Shown here in pieces: positions 1 to 6,717 of a stretch of DNA of 15,326 nucleotides; positions within the stretch are counted from its first letter, which is position 1; every line of letters starts with the position of its first letter. The position numbers and the translations under genes are program-made. The stretch lies in assembly GCA_032126435.1 (NCBI GenBank), contig JAQBBE010000166.1, positions 1-15,326 on the forward strand, given 5' to 3'. This stretch comes from JAAXQD01 sp032126435 (GTDB lineage: Bacteria > Desulfobacterota > Desulfobacteria > Desulfobacterales > UBA11574). The notes below the pieces were generated by a model. It saw only the letters and a program-made list of their open reading frames with translations, was not told the DNA's origin and made no database searches.

Positions 1-417
1 TAGGAGAACTACGCCCTGACCCGCAATAATACCCTTAAATGGTATCGTCGTTGGAAGGCATCGAGGTTTAAATGGCGAAATATACAGTGTGGTTCATCGC
101 AAATCATTCCCTTGAAAAATCCCAGCCTGGCAATTGGCGAAGCTTCCCCGATACCAGATTGAAATACAATACCCATATAGAAAAATCGTGCAAGCTCGTC
201 CGCGAATCGGCTTCGTACATCTTTGTTTTATCAATAATCCCGCATCGATAAATACACACTTAAAATCCTGTTGCCAATAGAGCCAAAAAACTATAATCTT
301 TGGCTTATCTACTGCGGGACTATGGATAAAACACTTATTAGGTATCACATTCCGCAGGGTCTACACAAATTTTGAATTTATTACCACAAAAACCATTTTT
401 TCTTAAGGAGTTACTAA
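1..417. other. Gene-poor AT-rich leader region
   Basis: I see no convincing gene here. Frame 1 is open from just after a TAG at 1-3 to a TGA at 166-168, but it has no start codon with a ribosome binding site and its translation matches no family I know. A minus-strand reading at 94-348 would need a GTG start without a Shine-Dalgarno sequence and gives an unlikely composition rich in Cys, Tyr and Trp. The right end holds the leader and ribosome binding site of the next gene (AAGGAG at 405-410). The stretch could contain decayed coding DNA. Confidence 0.5.
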
Positions 418-1134
418 ATGTCATGTAGTTTAAAACAAATCGGTCTGTTTTTTTTGCTGGTTATTATATCAGCCAGGCCTTGCGATGCTGATGATCAAAA
501 AAGGGAAGATACAATAAAAGTAATGACTGACTTTACCTATAGAATGAGAAATAAAGATTCAAAGGAAAAGTCCAGAGCCCTTGGCTTATTTGGTGCAAAA
601 CTCAAAGCGGTTAACTTAGCCGCAAAGTATCTAACGCATAAAGGGGTATTGGTCCATTATGAAAAAAAACAAAGCGAAATATTCTGTCTCACAACGAATG
701 AGATAAAGGTATCAATAATTGATGAAAAATTTTATCAAGATACAAATTCATATTATGTCAAGATTAAATCTGAAGTAACAAGCATAGATTTCATTAAGGC
801 TCAAATCAAAGACTCTGAGTTCGATAATAATGAATCAAGTTTTTCATACGGGAAGGAAATGGAGCAACCTGTCTCAAAGATTTTCAACCCAGGAGAGGAA
901 TTATCAAGGGCATACAGATACATCAGAAAGGAGCAGTGGCGAATTTCTATCATCTACTTGGATCACCTTGAGAAAAAATATCCACACTGGGGAGAGGTCT
1001 TTCTGGCAAAGGCAATTGCATTCTTTGGTATGGATGAGATCGATAAAATGGTTGATGCGCTTAAGACTGCATGTTCGTTGAACAATCAAGAGGCGTGCAA
1101 TGAATTGCTGAGTTTTTCATCAAACTCTGGATAA
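418..1134 (+). CDS. Exported hypothetical protein with C-terminal TPR/Sel1-like segment
   Basis: I do not recognise this 238-residue protein as a named family. The ATG is well placed behind AAGGAG (405-410, 7-nt spacing). Residues 1-24 look like a signal peptide: Lys6, a hydrophobic stretch FFLLVII, then a polar region ending near CDA/DD, so the protein is probably periplasmic. There is no proper lipobox. Residues 50-120 alternate a helical Ala/Leu segment (ALGLFGAKLKAVNLAAKYL) with short beta segments, an arrangement reminiscent of LPP20/FlgT-N type domains, but that is only a resemblance. Residues 155-230 are helical and end in two Cys eight residues apart (C219, C227), spaced as in Sel1/Hcp-type repeats. 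The gene is visibly richer in A and T than genes to its right and stands alone, with no neighbour within 700 bases downstream. It is likely real; its function is unknown. Confidence 0.75.
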   Translation: MSCSLKQIGLFFLLVIISARPCDADDQKREDTIKVMTDFTYRMRNKDSKEKSRALGLFGAKLKAVNLAAKYLTHKGVLVHYEKKQSEIFCLTTNEIKVSIIDEKFYQDTNSYYVKIKSEVTSIDFIKAQIKDSEFDNNESSFSYGKEMEQPVSKIFNPGEELSRAYRYIRKEQWRISIIYLDHLEKKYPHWGEVFLAKAIAFFGMDEIDKMVDALKTACSLNNQEACNELLSFSSNSG

Positions 1135-1881
1135 ATAAATGTGGCTGAAAGTAGATTTGGCTCTTCAAGCACAGGACAAAGATTATTATCTCAATCCAAA
1201 ATTATGAAACGCCTGAATATTTTAACAATAACAGATGTATTACTCTTCAAGGTTGAACCAAATTGCTATCTAAGCCACTTTATGAACAAAATACGCGGCT
1301 TGATACTTTCAGAGGCACGCATTTCTTTTTTCACCTAGCGATACAAGATGTTGTGGTAGTGCTACCAGCCTGAGAATTGTGATATCCAACGATTGCAAAT
1401 ATTCCTCGATTGCAGATACCTGCAATGACCTACATATATCAACCCTCTGAATTTATGTGATATCCTAAACATACCTATCAATAAGCTGAATCAGCGATCA
1501 CTGCTATCGATCGAAAGGTTTGTGCGATATAAATATTCTGTTTCGTATGATGATATCTGCAAAAGGAACAAATTTCAGATCAGTAATGGAGATCACACTA
1601 AACAGACCTGGTTTGATTCTTGAGTTAACTCCAACATATAGCATTAAGCCGAATTTACATTCACTACCATATATTTTGAATCTGACAATGGCTTTCAGGG
1701 GTTGTGATACCAACAACGGTTAAGTTCTTCCAAGGTAACCAACGGTTAAATCCGCTAAGGACATTTTTTTCGGTATTATAAAGAATCTCTATTGTTGAAT
1801 CTGAAATCTATTCGAAAGGTTCCCTGGCAAAATGGGATTAGAGAACTGCTGTCCGTTGTTTCATCTATAGGGGTGTCATTT
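1135..1881. other. Long gene-poor AT-rich gap
   Basis: About 750 bases lie between the orphan exported-protein gene and the 3' end of pepP. Several short frames are open (for example 1141-1338, and both strands over 1504-1723), but none has a Shine-Dalgarno sequence at its start or a recognisable protein family. The two readings at 1504-1723 overlap antisense, so at most one could be coding. I see no RNA gene or strong hairpin. A short direct repeat lies at 1714-1749. The region may be decayed coding sequence or an insertion scar. Confidence 0.5.
1714..1749. repeat. 10-bp direct repeat CAACGGTTAA, two copies
   Basis: CAACGGTTAA occurs at 1714-1723 and again at 1740-1749, a period of 26 bases. 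Both copies lie in the gene-poor gap. The spacing is a little over two helical turns, so a paired binding site is conceivable, but there is no adjacent promoter or gene start to support that. Confidence 0.4.
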
Positions 1882-3171
1882 TTATTTGTTCATCAAATCC
1901 TCGATCTCCTCGGTTTCGATGGGAATATTTTTCATAAGATCAACCGGCCCGTCTTGGGTGATCAGGATATCGTTTTCCAATCGAATGCCGATACCTTCTT
2001 CTTTAATGTAAATGCCGGGCTCGCAGGTAAAAACCATCCCTTTTTCGAATTTCCGGTATTTATTCCCAAAATCGTGAACATCCAGTCCCAGATGATGAGA
2101 TGCGCCGTGCATGAAATATTTTTTATAAAGCGGATCGTCCGGGTCCTGGTTTTTTATAGCTTTGGCATCCAGCAACCCCAGGCCGATCAACTCCTTTTCC
2201 ATAATTGTGCCGACGTCTTTGTTATACGCTTTAAAGGTATTCCCCGGTTTAAGCATTTGAATGGCCGCCTTTTGGACGCGCAGGACGGCATTGTAAACCG
2301 CTTTTTGTCGCGGAGTGAACATCCCGTTCACCGGCACCGTTCGCGTTAGGTCTGAAGCATAGTTTGCATACTCGGCACCGAAATCCATGAGCAACAGATC
2401 GCCGTCTTTGCATTGTCGGCTGTTCTGGACGTGGTGCAGAATGCAGGCATTTGACCCCGAAGCAATGATCGGCGCATAGGCAGGGCCCCGTGATCGATTT
2501 GACAGAAATTCATGATAAATTTCGGCTTCAATTTCGAATTCCCATATATCCGGCCGGATAAAACCGAGCAGCCGGCGAAATGTTTTTTCGGTCATCGCAC
2601 AAGCCTGTTTGATCAGTTCTACTTCCATAGGAGATTTAATCGCCCGAAGGAGATGCATAATCGGTGCAAGCCGTTCGTATTTGTGCAGTGGATACGATTT
2701 TTGACACCATTTCAAAAACCGGACGTCTCGGGTTTCCACCGTTACATCGGCCCGCAAATGCTCGTTGGAATTCAGATAAATCCGGTCAGCCTCAAAAACA
2801 ATGGATCTGAAAACGTTCTCGAATTCGGACGTCCAGTAAATCGTCTGGATTCCGGATAGTGCTGCGGCTTCTTCTTTCGAGTGTTTAGGGCCTACCCAGG
2901 TGCTGATTTCTTCCTTGGTTTCTTTAACGAACAGTATTTCTTTGTGCTTGTTTTCCCCGGCATCCGGGAAAATTACCAGAATACTCGCCTCCTGATCGAT
3001 GCCACTGAGATAAAAAATATCCGTATGTTGAACAAAGGATCGGGTGCCGTCGGCGCTTGTGGGCATCACATCGTTGGAATTCAATACAGCAATGGAACCG
3101 GGTTTGAGTTTTGCGGCAAATCTTTGGCGGTTCTCAATAAACAGACTGTTCTCAATGGGCAGATATTTCAT
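1882..3171 (-). CDS. pepP: Xaa-Pro aminopeptidase (M24B metallopeptidase)
   Basis: A cytosolic dimetal aminopeptidase that removes an N-terminal residue preceding proline. The 429-residue product has the two-domain layout of aminopeptidase P: an N-terminal creatinase-like domain beginning ENRQRFAAKL, then a pita-bread catalytic domain. All five metal ligands are visible: D263 (in LLLMDFGAEY), D274 (SDLTRT), H359 (HGASHHLGLDVHD), E384 (CEPGIYI) and E399 (GIRLENDIL). Order and spacing match E. coli PepP (D260, D271, H354, E383, E406). I chose the ATG at 3171 because AGGA lies about 9 nt upstream and the protein then starts where family members start; the frame stays open 18 codons further up. 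The gene diverges from the small gene at 3418. No terminator is evident after the stop. The family call is secure; the exact peptide preference is not. Confidence 0.93.
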   Translation of the reverse strand: MKYLPIENSLFIENRQRFAAKLKPGSIAVLNSNDVMPTSADGTRSFVQHTDIFYLSGIDQEASILVIFPDAGENKHKEILFVKETKEEISTWVGPKHSKEEAAALSGIQTIYWTSEFENVFRSIVFEADRIYLNSNEHLRADVTVETRDVRFLKWCQKSYPLHKYERLAPIMHLLRAIKSPMEVELIKQACAMTEKTFRRLLGFIRPDIWEFEIEAEIYHEFLSNRSRGPAYAPIIASGSNACILHHVQNSRQCKDGDLLLMDFGAEYANYASDLTRTVPVNGMFTPRQKAVYNAVLRVQKAAIQMLKPGNTFKAYNKDVGTIMEKELIGLGLLDAKAIKNQDPDDPLYKKYFMHGASHHLGLDVHDFGNKYRKFEKGMVFTCEPGIYIKEEGIGIRLENDILITQDGPVDLMKNIPIETEEIEDLMNK

Positions 3172-3417
3172 TGGATTTTTCCTGGTATGGTCGAAAATTA
3201 TGAGCCGGCTGCATTTAAATAACAACCGAGTCTCATCGAAGTTCCCGCAAGGGTTATAGGGTTTTCATAGCAGTAAATGCGGTTGTGTGGCAAATATAAA
3301 AAAGGTTCTTTGGGTGAATTCAACAAAACTAGTGCAAAAAAAATCAAAAATTGATAGAGAACGTCTTTGACATGTACCGGTAAAATCATACAGACTGCGT
3401 AAAAAAAGGAATCTTAG

Positions 3418-3807
3418 ATGAAAGAAAAACTCATAAAAACCATGGACCTTGAAAACGGCATGCAGTTGAATTTCTACGATACTTCAAGAAAAATCGCCGG
3501 GGACCGGTGGCAGGTCTCCCTGGTTGTTCGTATGGAAATCCCGGTCACAGAAGTGTTGATAAAGGACCCGGGTCAATCGACGGAAAGCGTGAATGAGATC
3601 GTAACCGTACTTGGGGAAAACGTTCTGTTTGAGCAGAAAAGAGAACGGAATTTTATCGATGACACCCAAAAAGCAAAGATGTTCAAAGAATTGTATGATT
3701 CTTTTGTGAACAGCACGTTCGTTTATTTGTCCAATGAAGCATTCCCGAGAAAATATATCACCAAAAAATACCGGGAAGCGGTGGAAAAGGGATCATGGTA
3801 TCACTGA
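3418..3807 (+). CDS. Small hypothetical protein, about 129 residues
   Basis: A compact acidic/basic protein without signal peptide or membrane segment, so probably cytosolic. The ATG follows AAGGAA (3406-3411) at good spacing. The N-terminal half looks like a small beta domain (ENGMQLNFYD, then RKIAGDRWQVSLVVRMEIPV). The C-terminal half is helical with many charged residues and ends KKYREAVEKGSWYH. The segment GDRWQVSLVVRMEI, and the overall pattern of ligand-free beta strands followed by a basic helical tail, remind me of an uncharacterised deltaproteobacterial family, but I cannot name it. A TTGACA at 3367-3372 with TACAGA 16 nt further down could be its promoter, though the -10 is weak. 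The gene stands between divergent pepP and the co-oriented NUDIX gene 186 bases on. Coding is likely; function unknown. Confidence 0.75.
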   Translation: MKEKLIKTMDLENGMQLNFYDTSRKIAGDRWQVSLVVRMEIPVTEVLIKDPGQSTESVNEIVTVLGENVLFEQKRERNFIDDTQKAKMFKELYDSFVNSTFVYLSNEAFPRKYITKKYREAVEKGSWYH

Positions 3808-3993
3808 TCGCCATTTCAAAACGTCCCATTCAAAATTAGCATGGGAATCACCGGTTTCAAAACCCTCCGTTGGTCGGCTGGACCATTTTGAATTTTGATT
3901 GTCGCTTCACGGAGCGCTTTTCGACAGATGAATCAAAAAGCGTTCACCGGAAGTTTTGAAATAGCTGCCGATAAAAACATAAAGGATGACGTC

Positions 3994-4545
3994 ATGAAGT
4001 TCAAGTTCTGTCCCTTTTGCGGGGAGCGATTGCAGCCCAAAGCGGGAAGTTATCATCGAAGAATGTTCTGCGAGCGATGTCGATGGACGCATTATAAAAA
4101 TCCAACGGTGGGGGTTGCGGTTATTTTGTTTAAAGATGACGAATTGCTCCTGGTAAAGCGAACCGGTTCTTACCCAGGGATGTGGTGCATCCCCTGTGGT
4201 CACGTTGAATACGATGAAGATGTTCGGGCGGCAGCCGTCCGAGAGTTCAAAGAAGAAACCGGGCTGGATGTGGATATCGGAGATGTTTTTGCCGTTCATT
4301 CAAATTTTCACGATCTGAAAAAACAGACGGTGGGGATATGGTTCCTGGGAACATGTACGGGCGGTGAACTAAAGGCCGGTTCAGATGCCGGCGAAGCAGA
4401 ATTCTTTCCGCTGGATAATCTTCCTGAAGAAATGGCGTTTCCAACCGATGTTCTGGTGTGTGAGCAACTTACTCGGGAGTTCATTAATTGTTCGACATTG
4501 AGCAAACTCCCTTCATTGGCGCGTACCTCATTTGGACGCTTCTAA
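3994..4545 (+). CDS. NUDIX hydrolase with N-terminal zinc ribbon
   Basis: A Mg-dependent hydrolase of nucleoside-diphosphate-linked substrates. The 183-residue product starts with a zinc ribbon, C6-P-F-C9 and C26-E-R-C29, followed by the NUDIX fold. The NUDIX box fits GX5EX7REUXEEXGU exactly: G69, E75, R83-E84, E87-E88, G90, L91, with the metal-binding Glu residues intact. The zinc ribbon plus a YKNPTVG lead-in resembles the NudC/YjaD-like and ADP-ribose pyrophosphatase-like groups, but the protein lacks the large N-terminal domain of NudC, so the substrate (ADP-ribose, NADH or a nucleotide sugar) is open. I chose the ATG at 3994 because AAAGGA (3981-3986) sits 7 nt upstream and the Cys pair follows at once. 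The frame extends upstream to a TTG at 3895 with no binding site. It lies tail-to-tail with the M23 gene. Confidence 0.9.
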   Translation: MKFKFCPFCGERLQPKAGSYHRRMFCERCRWTHYKNPTVGVAVILFKDDELLLVKRTGSYPGMWCIPCGHVEYDEDVRAAAVREFKEETGLDVDIGDVFAVHSNFHDLKKQTVGIWFLGTCTGGELKAGSDAGEAEFFPLDNLPEEMAFPTDVLVCEQLTREFINCSTLSKLPSLARTSFGRF

Positions 4546-4553
4546 ACCCTAAA

Positions 4554-4688
4554 ATTGCATAAATAACATGGCAAAATGAGTTTAATGACCATAATGATCA
4601 GCATTTCCAGACTTTTTCTCTGCTTTGATAGAATTGCCCCCAAGCGACATCATGAAAATAGTGAAAACAGCCATGTTATTTGCCCAAT
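4554..4688. repeat. Inverted-repeat element between convergent genes
   Basis: Two 19-base arms face each other at 4554-4572 and 4670-4688. The inner 12 bases, AAATAACATGGC and its exact complement, are perfect; the outer 7 contain three mismatches. About 97 bases separate the arms, too far for an ordinary terminator, and no protein is encoded between them. The layout resembles a very small MITE-like element or a long stem-loop in the 3' regions of the NUDIX and M23 genes. I see no clear target-site duplication. Confidence 0.55.
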
Positions 4689-4703
4689 GGGACGCCGGAT
4701 TCT

Positions 4704-5993
4704 TCATTGATCCGCTGGTTCCGGATCTTGGGGAATTGCCAATATCCCTGATATATCAAGGATATCCAATTGCTGTTTCAGATTGGCCATTTGTCCGTTG
4801 AAGCGGTCAAGGTATTCTTTTCCAACGGGTTCAACCGACGGAATATCTTCCTTAGATGGATTCACCTGCCTGCCGTTTTTCCAAAATCTATAGCAGAGAT
4901 GAGGACCGGTGGCCAAGCCGGTAGATCCCACATATCCGATAACTTCCCCTTGCCGTACATTTCTGGCCCGCTTGATTCCAGGGGCGAATCTAGACATATG
5001 AAGATACTGGGTCGTATAAACTCCATTGTGCCGGATCTTTACATACTTGCCGTTATTATTGTCATAACCGGCTTTCAGAACAACGCCGTCGCCGGTACTC
5101 ATAATCGGCGTGCCGGTCTTGGCGGCATAATCTATCCCGAAGTGAGCTTTATATTTTTTTAGAATCGGATGAAACCGTCGTTTGGAAAAACCCGAAGTAA
5201 TTCTTGAAAACTTTATCGGCGCCTTGAGAAATGCTTTTTCCATGCTGTCGGCATGTTGGTCATAATAACTTCCCTGAGCATCCTGCTCAAAATAAAAGGC
5301 ATAGAAAATTTTGTCTTTATGATCGAATCTGGCTGCCTGAATCTTGCCGATTCCAATCGGCTTTTCCTCGACAAATATTTCTTCAAAGACGACCCGAAAC
5401 GTATCTTCTTTCTGCAAATGATGAAAATCGATGGCCCATGCGTAAATCTCTGAAAGCTTGATGGCCAGTTCAATGTCCAATTGCTGTTCCGTAAGGGTAT
5501 CCCACAGAGACGATTCAATCCGTCCTGAAACGGTTTTTGTTTTAAGCTGCACCGACTTTTTACCCAAAGAAACTTTGATTGGATCGTCGAAATCGAAGAC
5601 AACATAATCGACGGGATTGAGTTCGTACACAAAATAGCGAACTTTTTTCGAAGAATCCGTGCTGTGGATGATACAAAACGGATTTCCGGCTTTCATCGTT
5701 CGTACGTCGAATATGGCTTTGGACGCCACCGCCGCATCATGGATTGCCGAATTGGGGACGTCATATTTCAATAGGATATCAGAGAGATTTTGATGGGGTT
5801 GAACCGTGTCTTTGACAACGTGCAAATCATCGCAGTCGATACCGTATTCAACACGATGCGGTTTCAGAACAAGAGGTTTTTTTTCGGCAGGCGGTGGCGC
5901 CTTCTCCGTAACGTCCGAGCAGGCAGATATAAATAACATCCAGAGGACCAGCGCCGGCAGGATTATAGACTTCAAATGTTGACAGTGTTTCAC
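4704..5993 (-). CDS. M23-family lipoprotein, peptidoglycan endopeptidase
   Basis: A probable outer-envelope zinc endopeptidase acting on peptidoglycan cross-links, of the MepM/OapA/Csd3 type. The 429-residue product begins with a lipoprotein signal ending ISAC, with Cys25 as the likely lipidation site. A Pro/Lys-rich linker (30-45) is followed by a LysM-like/OapA-like region (about 55-110) and a second beta domain (about 115-255). The M23 catalytic domain spans about 258-382: H284-x3-D288, H332 in QYLHM and H365 in GPHLCYRF. In LytM-type enzymes the last motif is HxH and its second His binds zinc; here that position is C367 (the codon at 4893-4895 reads TGC on the minus strand). A coiled C-terminal tail follows. 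The start is GTG at 5993 with no clear Shine-Dalgarno sequence; a TTG six codons in is no better. The upstream gap holds the structured block at 6041-6165. Confidence 0.9.
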   Translation of the reverse strand: MKHCQHLKSIILPALVLWMLFISACSDVTEKAPPPAEKKPLVLKPHRVEYGIDCDDLHVVKDTVQPHQNLSDILLKYDVPNSAIHDAAVASKAIFDVRTMKAGNPFCIIHSTDSSKKVRYFVYELNPVDYVVFDFDDPIKVSLGKKSVQLKTKTVSGRIESSLWDTLTEQQLDIELAIKLSEIYAWAIDFHHLQKEDTFRVVFEEIFVEEKPIGIGKIQAARFDHKDKIFYAFYFEQDAQGSYYDQHADSMEKAFLKAPIKFSRITSGFSKRRFHPILKKYKAHFGIDYAAKTGTPIMSTGDGVVLKAGYDNNNGKYVKIRHNGVYTTQYLHMSRFAPGIKRARNVRQGEVIGYVGSTGLATGPHLCYRFWKNGRQVNPSKEDIPSVEPVGKEYLDRFNGQMANLKQQLDILDISGILAIPQDPEPADQ

Positions 5994-6040
5994 GATGTTT
6001 GTTTTATGTGTGCTTGGATGTCTTCTTGGGTATTAAATTC

Positions 6041-6165
6041 GAGGGGATGGTAAACCCCCAATTGAGCGAAAGCCGGGGATGCCCCGGATCTAAAGGGATG
6101 AAGCCGCCCTATACGACTCAACCCTTGACGACACAGGAAACAGGGTGTCATCGGCTGGTCCCTTT
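6041..6165 (+). ncRNA. GC-rich structured block, possible riboswitch-like RNA
   Basis: The block folds well on paper. An outer stem pairs GAGGGGAU (6041-6048) with GUCCCUUU (6158-6165), counting G-U pairs. Inside, CCCC (6056-6059) can pair with GGGG (6075-6078) around GC-GAAA-GC, a GNRA tetraloop at 6066-6073. Alternatively the same GGGG joins a CCGGGG/CCCCGG hairpin (6073-6087), so the two folds exclude each other. Next come AUCUAAAGGG and CCCUAUACGA (6088-6114), which resemble a GAAA-tetraloop receptor, then AGCCG (6102-6106) with CGGCU (6152-6156), and GACAC/GUGUC (6130-6149). The tetraloop-plus-receptor layout and GGUAAACC (6049-6056) recall the c-di-GMP-I (GEMM) riboswitch, but the conserved GACGCAAAGCC core is absent, so I do not claim that class. 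The strand is inferred from the GNRA loop. It lies 48 bases from the divergent M23 start and upstream of the yqeY promoter. Confidence 0.35.
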
Positions 6166-6216
6166 TCTCACCACGTATTTAGGGTAAAAGACTTTTCGGA
6201 GTTAATCAATACTTTA

Positions 6217-6245
6217 TTGACACGGTATGGACATGTCCGTAATAT
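6217..6245 (+). promoter_or_regulatory. Sigma70-type promoter for the GatB/YqeY gene
   Basis: TTGACA at 6217-6222 and TAATAT at 6240-6245 are separated by exactly 17 bases, close to the sigma70 consensus. Transcription would begin near 6252, about 40 bases before the ATG at 6294. This is the strongest promoter match I found in the window. Confidence 0.75.
6229..6238. promoter_or_regulatory. Palindrome GGACATGTCC inside the promoter spacer
   Basis: A perfect 10-base palindrome lies between the -35 and -10 hexamers. It extends to 16 bases (TATGGACATGTCCGTA) with one mismatched pair. The position is that of a repressor operator, since a bound dimer would block RNA polymerase. No regulator gene is adjacent, so the ligand and protein are unknown. 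Confidence 0.45.
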
Positions 6246-6293
6246 TCTGTTAGAATTGTAAATACAGAAATACGAAAAAAGAAAAGGGGAACG

Positions 6294-6692
6294 ATGAACC
6301 TTCAAAAACAGATCAAAAAGGATTTATCTGCTGCAATCAAGGCAAAGGATGTGCAGAGAAAAGACACCCTTCGTGTTATCCTGGGAGAATTTGCAAGACT
6401 CGACAAAAAAGAGGTTTCGGACGATGAGGTTGTAAAAATCCTAAAAAAATTGTTGAAATCTGAAAAAGAGGTGTTGGAACAAAAAGGTCAAGGGACGGAA
6501 TCCGCGTTCATAGGGATTGTTGAAACGTATCTGCCCAAAATGGCCTCTGAAGGGGAAATCCACGAATGGATTAAACACAACATCGATTTTGCGCTATTCA
6601 AAAACAAGATGCAAGCCATGGGTTCAATTATGAAGCATTTCGGAGCGACGGCAGACGGGAATTCAGTTAAAAAAATCTTGCAGCAGATGTAA
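6294..6692 (+). CDS. GatB/YqeY domain-containing protein
   Basis: A 132-residue helical protein of the YqeY group, related to the tRNA-binding tail of the GatB amidotransferase subunit. Family landmarks are visible: the opening QIKKDLSAAIKAKD, then RKDTLRVILGEF, an acidic turn KKEVSDDEVVKIL, KSEKEVLEQKGQ, and VETYLPKMAS before a C-terminal four-helix part ending SVKKILQQM. It is slightly shorter than the usual 145-150 residues. Stand-alone YqeY proteins are widespread, but their role is not firmly known; tRNA binding is inferred from GatB. The ATG follows AGGGGA (6285-6290), closely spaced, and lies under the promoter at 6217-6245. It converges on the thioredoxin-like gene with only 25 bases between them and no visible terminator. 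Confidence 0.9.
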   Translation: MNLQKQIKKDLSAAIKAKDVQRKDTLRVILGEFARLDKKEVSDDEVVKILKKLLKSEKEVLEQKGQGTESAFIGIVETYLPKMASEGEIHEWIKHNIDFALFKNKMQAMGSIMKHFGATADGNSVKKILQQM

Positions 6693-6717
6693 ATTATAAG
6701 GCCGATATGGACGTTTA

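Noticed and set aside
4..168. Plus-strand frame that could be the tail of a protein (contains NNTLKWYRRWKASRFKW)
   Set aside because: A stop at 1-3 closes it on the left, there is no start codon with a binding site, and I recognise no family; at most a fragment.
94..348. Minus-strand 84-codon reading
   Set aside because: GTG start without a ribosome binding site, odd Cys/Tyr/Trp-rich composition and no family resemblance.
1141..1338. 65-codon plus-strand reading after the orphan gene
   Set aside because: GTG start directly behind the previous stop with no Shine-Dalgarno sequence; no domain pattern.
1504..1723. Overlapping antisense readings of about 70 codons
   Set aside because: Neither has a binding site or family; the two strands cannot both be coding, and the region looks non-coding.
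3828..3893. ATTCAAAAT/ATTTTGAAT inverted repeat as a terminator after the small gene at 3418
   Set aside because: Only nine AT-rich pairs with a 48-base loop and no T-run; not a credible terminator.
6041..6165. Direct call as a c-di-GMP-I (GEMM) riboswitch
   Set aside because: The tetraloop and receptor-like parts fit, but the conserved ligand-binding core GACGCAAAGCC is absent and no gene follows closely on that strand; kept only as a structured block.
5999..6187. 62-codon plus-strand reading through the structured block
   Set aside because: It coincides with the stem-forming GC-rich block, has no ribosome binding site and gives a low-complexity polar peptide; the RNA-fold explanation is better.
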